Below, in pieces: positions 7,405-7,556 of a DNA stretch of 7,556 nucleotides (the stretch's first letter is position 1; every line of letters starts with the position of its first letter). The notes below the pieces were generated by a model that was not told where the DNA came from, searched no databases, and saw only the letters and a list, made by a program, of their open reading frames with translations. The position numbers and the translations under genes were made by a program. Where the stretch lies: positions 1 through 7,556 of the forward strand of contig JAJZNY010000092.1 in the NCBI GenBank assembly GCA_021852245.1. The letters are read 5' to 3'. This stretch comes from Planctomycetota bacterium. Its GTDB lineage: Bacteria > Planctomycetota > Phycisphaerae > WQYP01.

Positions 7405-7556
7405 GGTTCTACTCCTTGAATTAGCTTGGCTTTAGGTGCCCGAGTTGATCGCTCTTTTAACATCCGCGCCGGCAGTCTGCCACCGACTTCATCTGCGAGT
7501 TTGGCGCGATTCATCCAATAGCTTTCCAGCGCTTTGACATAACTTCGAGCCGTGTT
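7401..7556 (-). CDS. C-terminal end of a TolC/CusC-like outer-membrane efflux protein (partial)
   Basis: The reading frame is open from the window edge to a TGA at 7403-7401 and gives the last 51 residues of a longer protein. It contains 'ARSYVKALESYWMNRAKLAD' followed by 'EVGGRLP', the characteristic final helix and Gly-Gly-Arg-Leu-Pro ending of outer-membrane efflux proteins of the TolC/CusC family. The basic tail after it is not distinctive. Such proteins form the outer-membrane channel of tripartite RND or similar exporters; the inner-membrane pump and adaptor genes would be expected beyond the window. Its stop overlaps the multicopper oxidase start as ATGA, so the two are translationally coupled. 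The partner suggests copper or other metal efflux. The family call is good; the specific substrate is inferred. Confidence 0.85.
   Translation of the reverse strand, partial: NTARSYVKALESYWMNRAKLADEVGGRLPARMLKERSTRAPKAKLIQGVEP
7412..7417 (-). promoter_or_regulatory. Ribosome binding site of the multicopper oxidase, inside the TolC-like gene
   Basis: Minus-strand AAGGAG lies seven bases before the ATG at 7404. It is within the last codons of the upstream efflux gene, supporting the chosen start and coupled translation through the ATGA overlap. Confidence 0.75.

Noticed and set aside
1..7556. CRISPR array, tRNA/rRNA genes, transposase or insertion sequence ends
   Set aside because: No regularly spaced repeats, tRNA-like fold, rRNA stretch, transposase motif or terminal inverted repeats were seen on reading both strands.

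Overview
The window looks like a piece of a Gram-negative-type bacterial chromosome. A TolC-type outer-membrane protein, a twin-arginine-exported multicopper oxidase and two further proteins with signal peptides imply two membranes and a periplasm. The pairing of a SpoIVB-S55-like secreted protein with a large propeller/fibronectin protein, plus a GT2-DUF2062 fusion, resembles what I know from Planctomycetes (Phycisphaerae-like) and Acidobacteria. No ribosomal or other phylogenetic marker is present, so this placement is tentative. Coding density is high. I see no mobile element, RNA gene, CRISPR array or attachment site.

Left part (87-4323, minus strand): two genes read right to left as a probable operon. 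The upstream gene (4323 to 2314, TTG start) encodes a 669-residue exported protein whose two conserved halves both match the SpoIVB S55 serine peptidase domain. They occur in the reverse order compared with SpoIVB, and the position of the catalytic aspartate holds a cysteine. After a 52-base gap comes the downstream gene (2261 to 87), encoding a 724-residue exported protein with a beta-propeller-like repeat region, a jelly-roll-like segment and fibronectin/Ig-like domains. The two probably work together at the cell surface or in the periplasm, but the function is unknown.

Middle (4324-5882): a 272-base divergent intergenic region, then a plus-strand gene for a family 2 glycosyltransferase of the polyprenyl-phosphate sugar transferase type, fused to a C-terminal DUF2062 membrane domain. 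It has no visible Shine-Dalgarno sequence. A TATATT box lies just before its ATG, suggesting a leaderless mRNA.

Right part (5992-7556, minus strand): the last 51 codons of a TolC/CusC-like outer-membrane efflux protein overlap, by an ATGA, the start of a Tat-exported multicopper oxidase with all four copper-ligand motifs and a Met-rich segment. This is the distal end of what is probably a copper or heavy-metal efflux/detoxification operon continuing beyond the window. It converges with the glycosyltransferase gene across 109 bases.

The most unusual item is the apparently permuted, Asp-less S55 protein and its large propeller partner. The rest is recognisable, with family-level assignments only.
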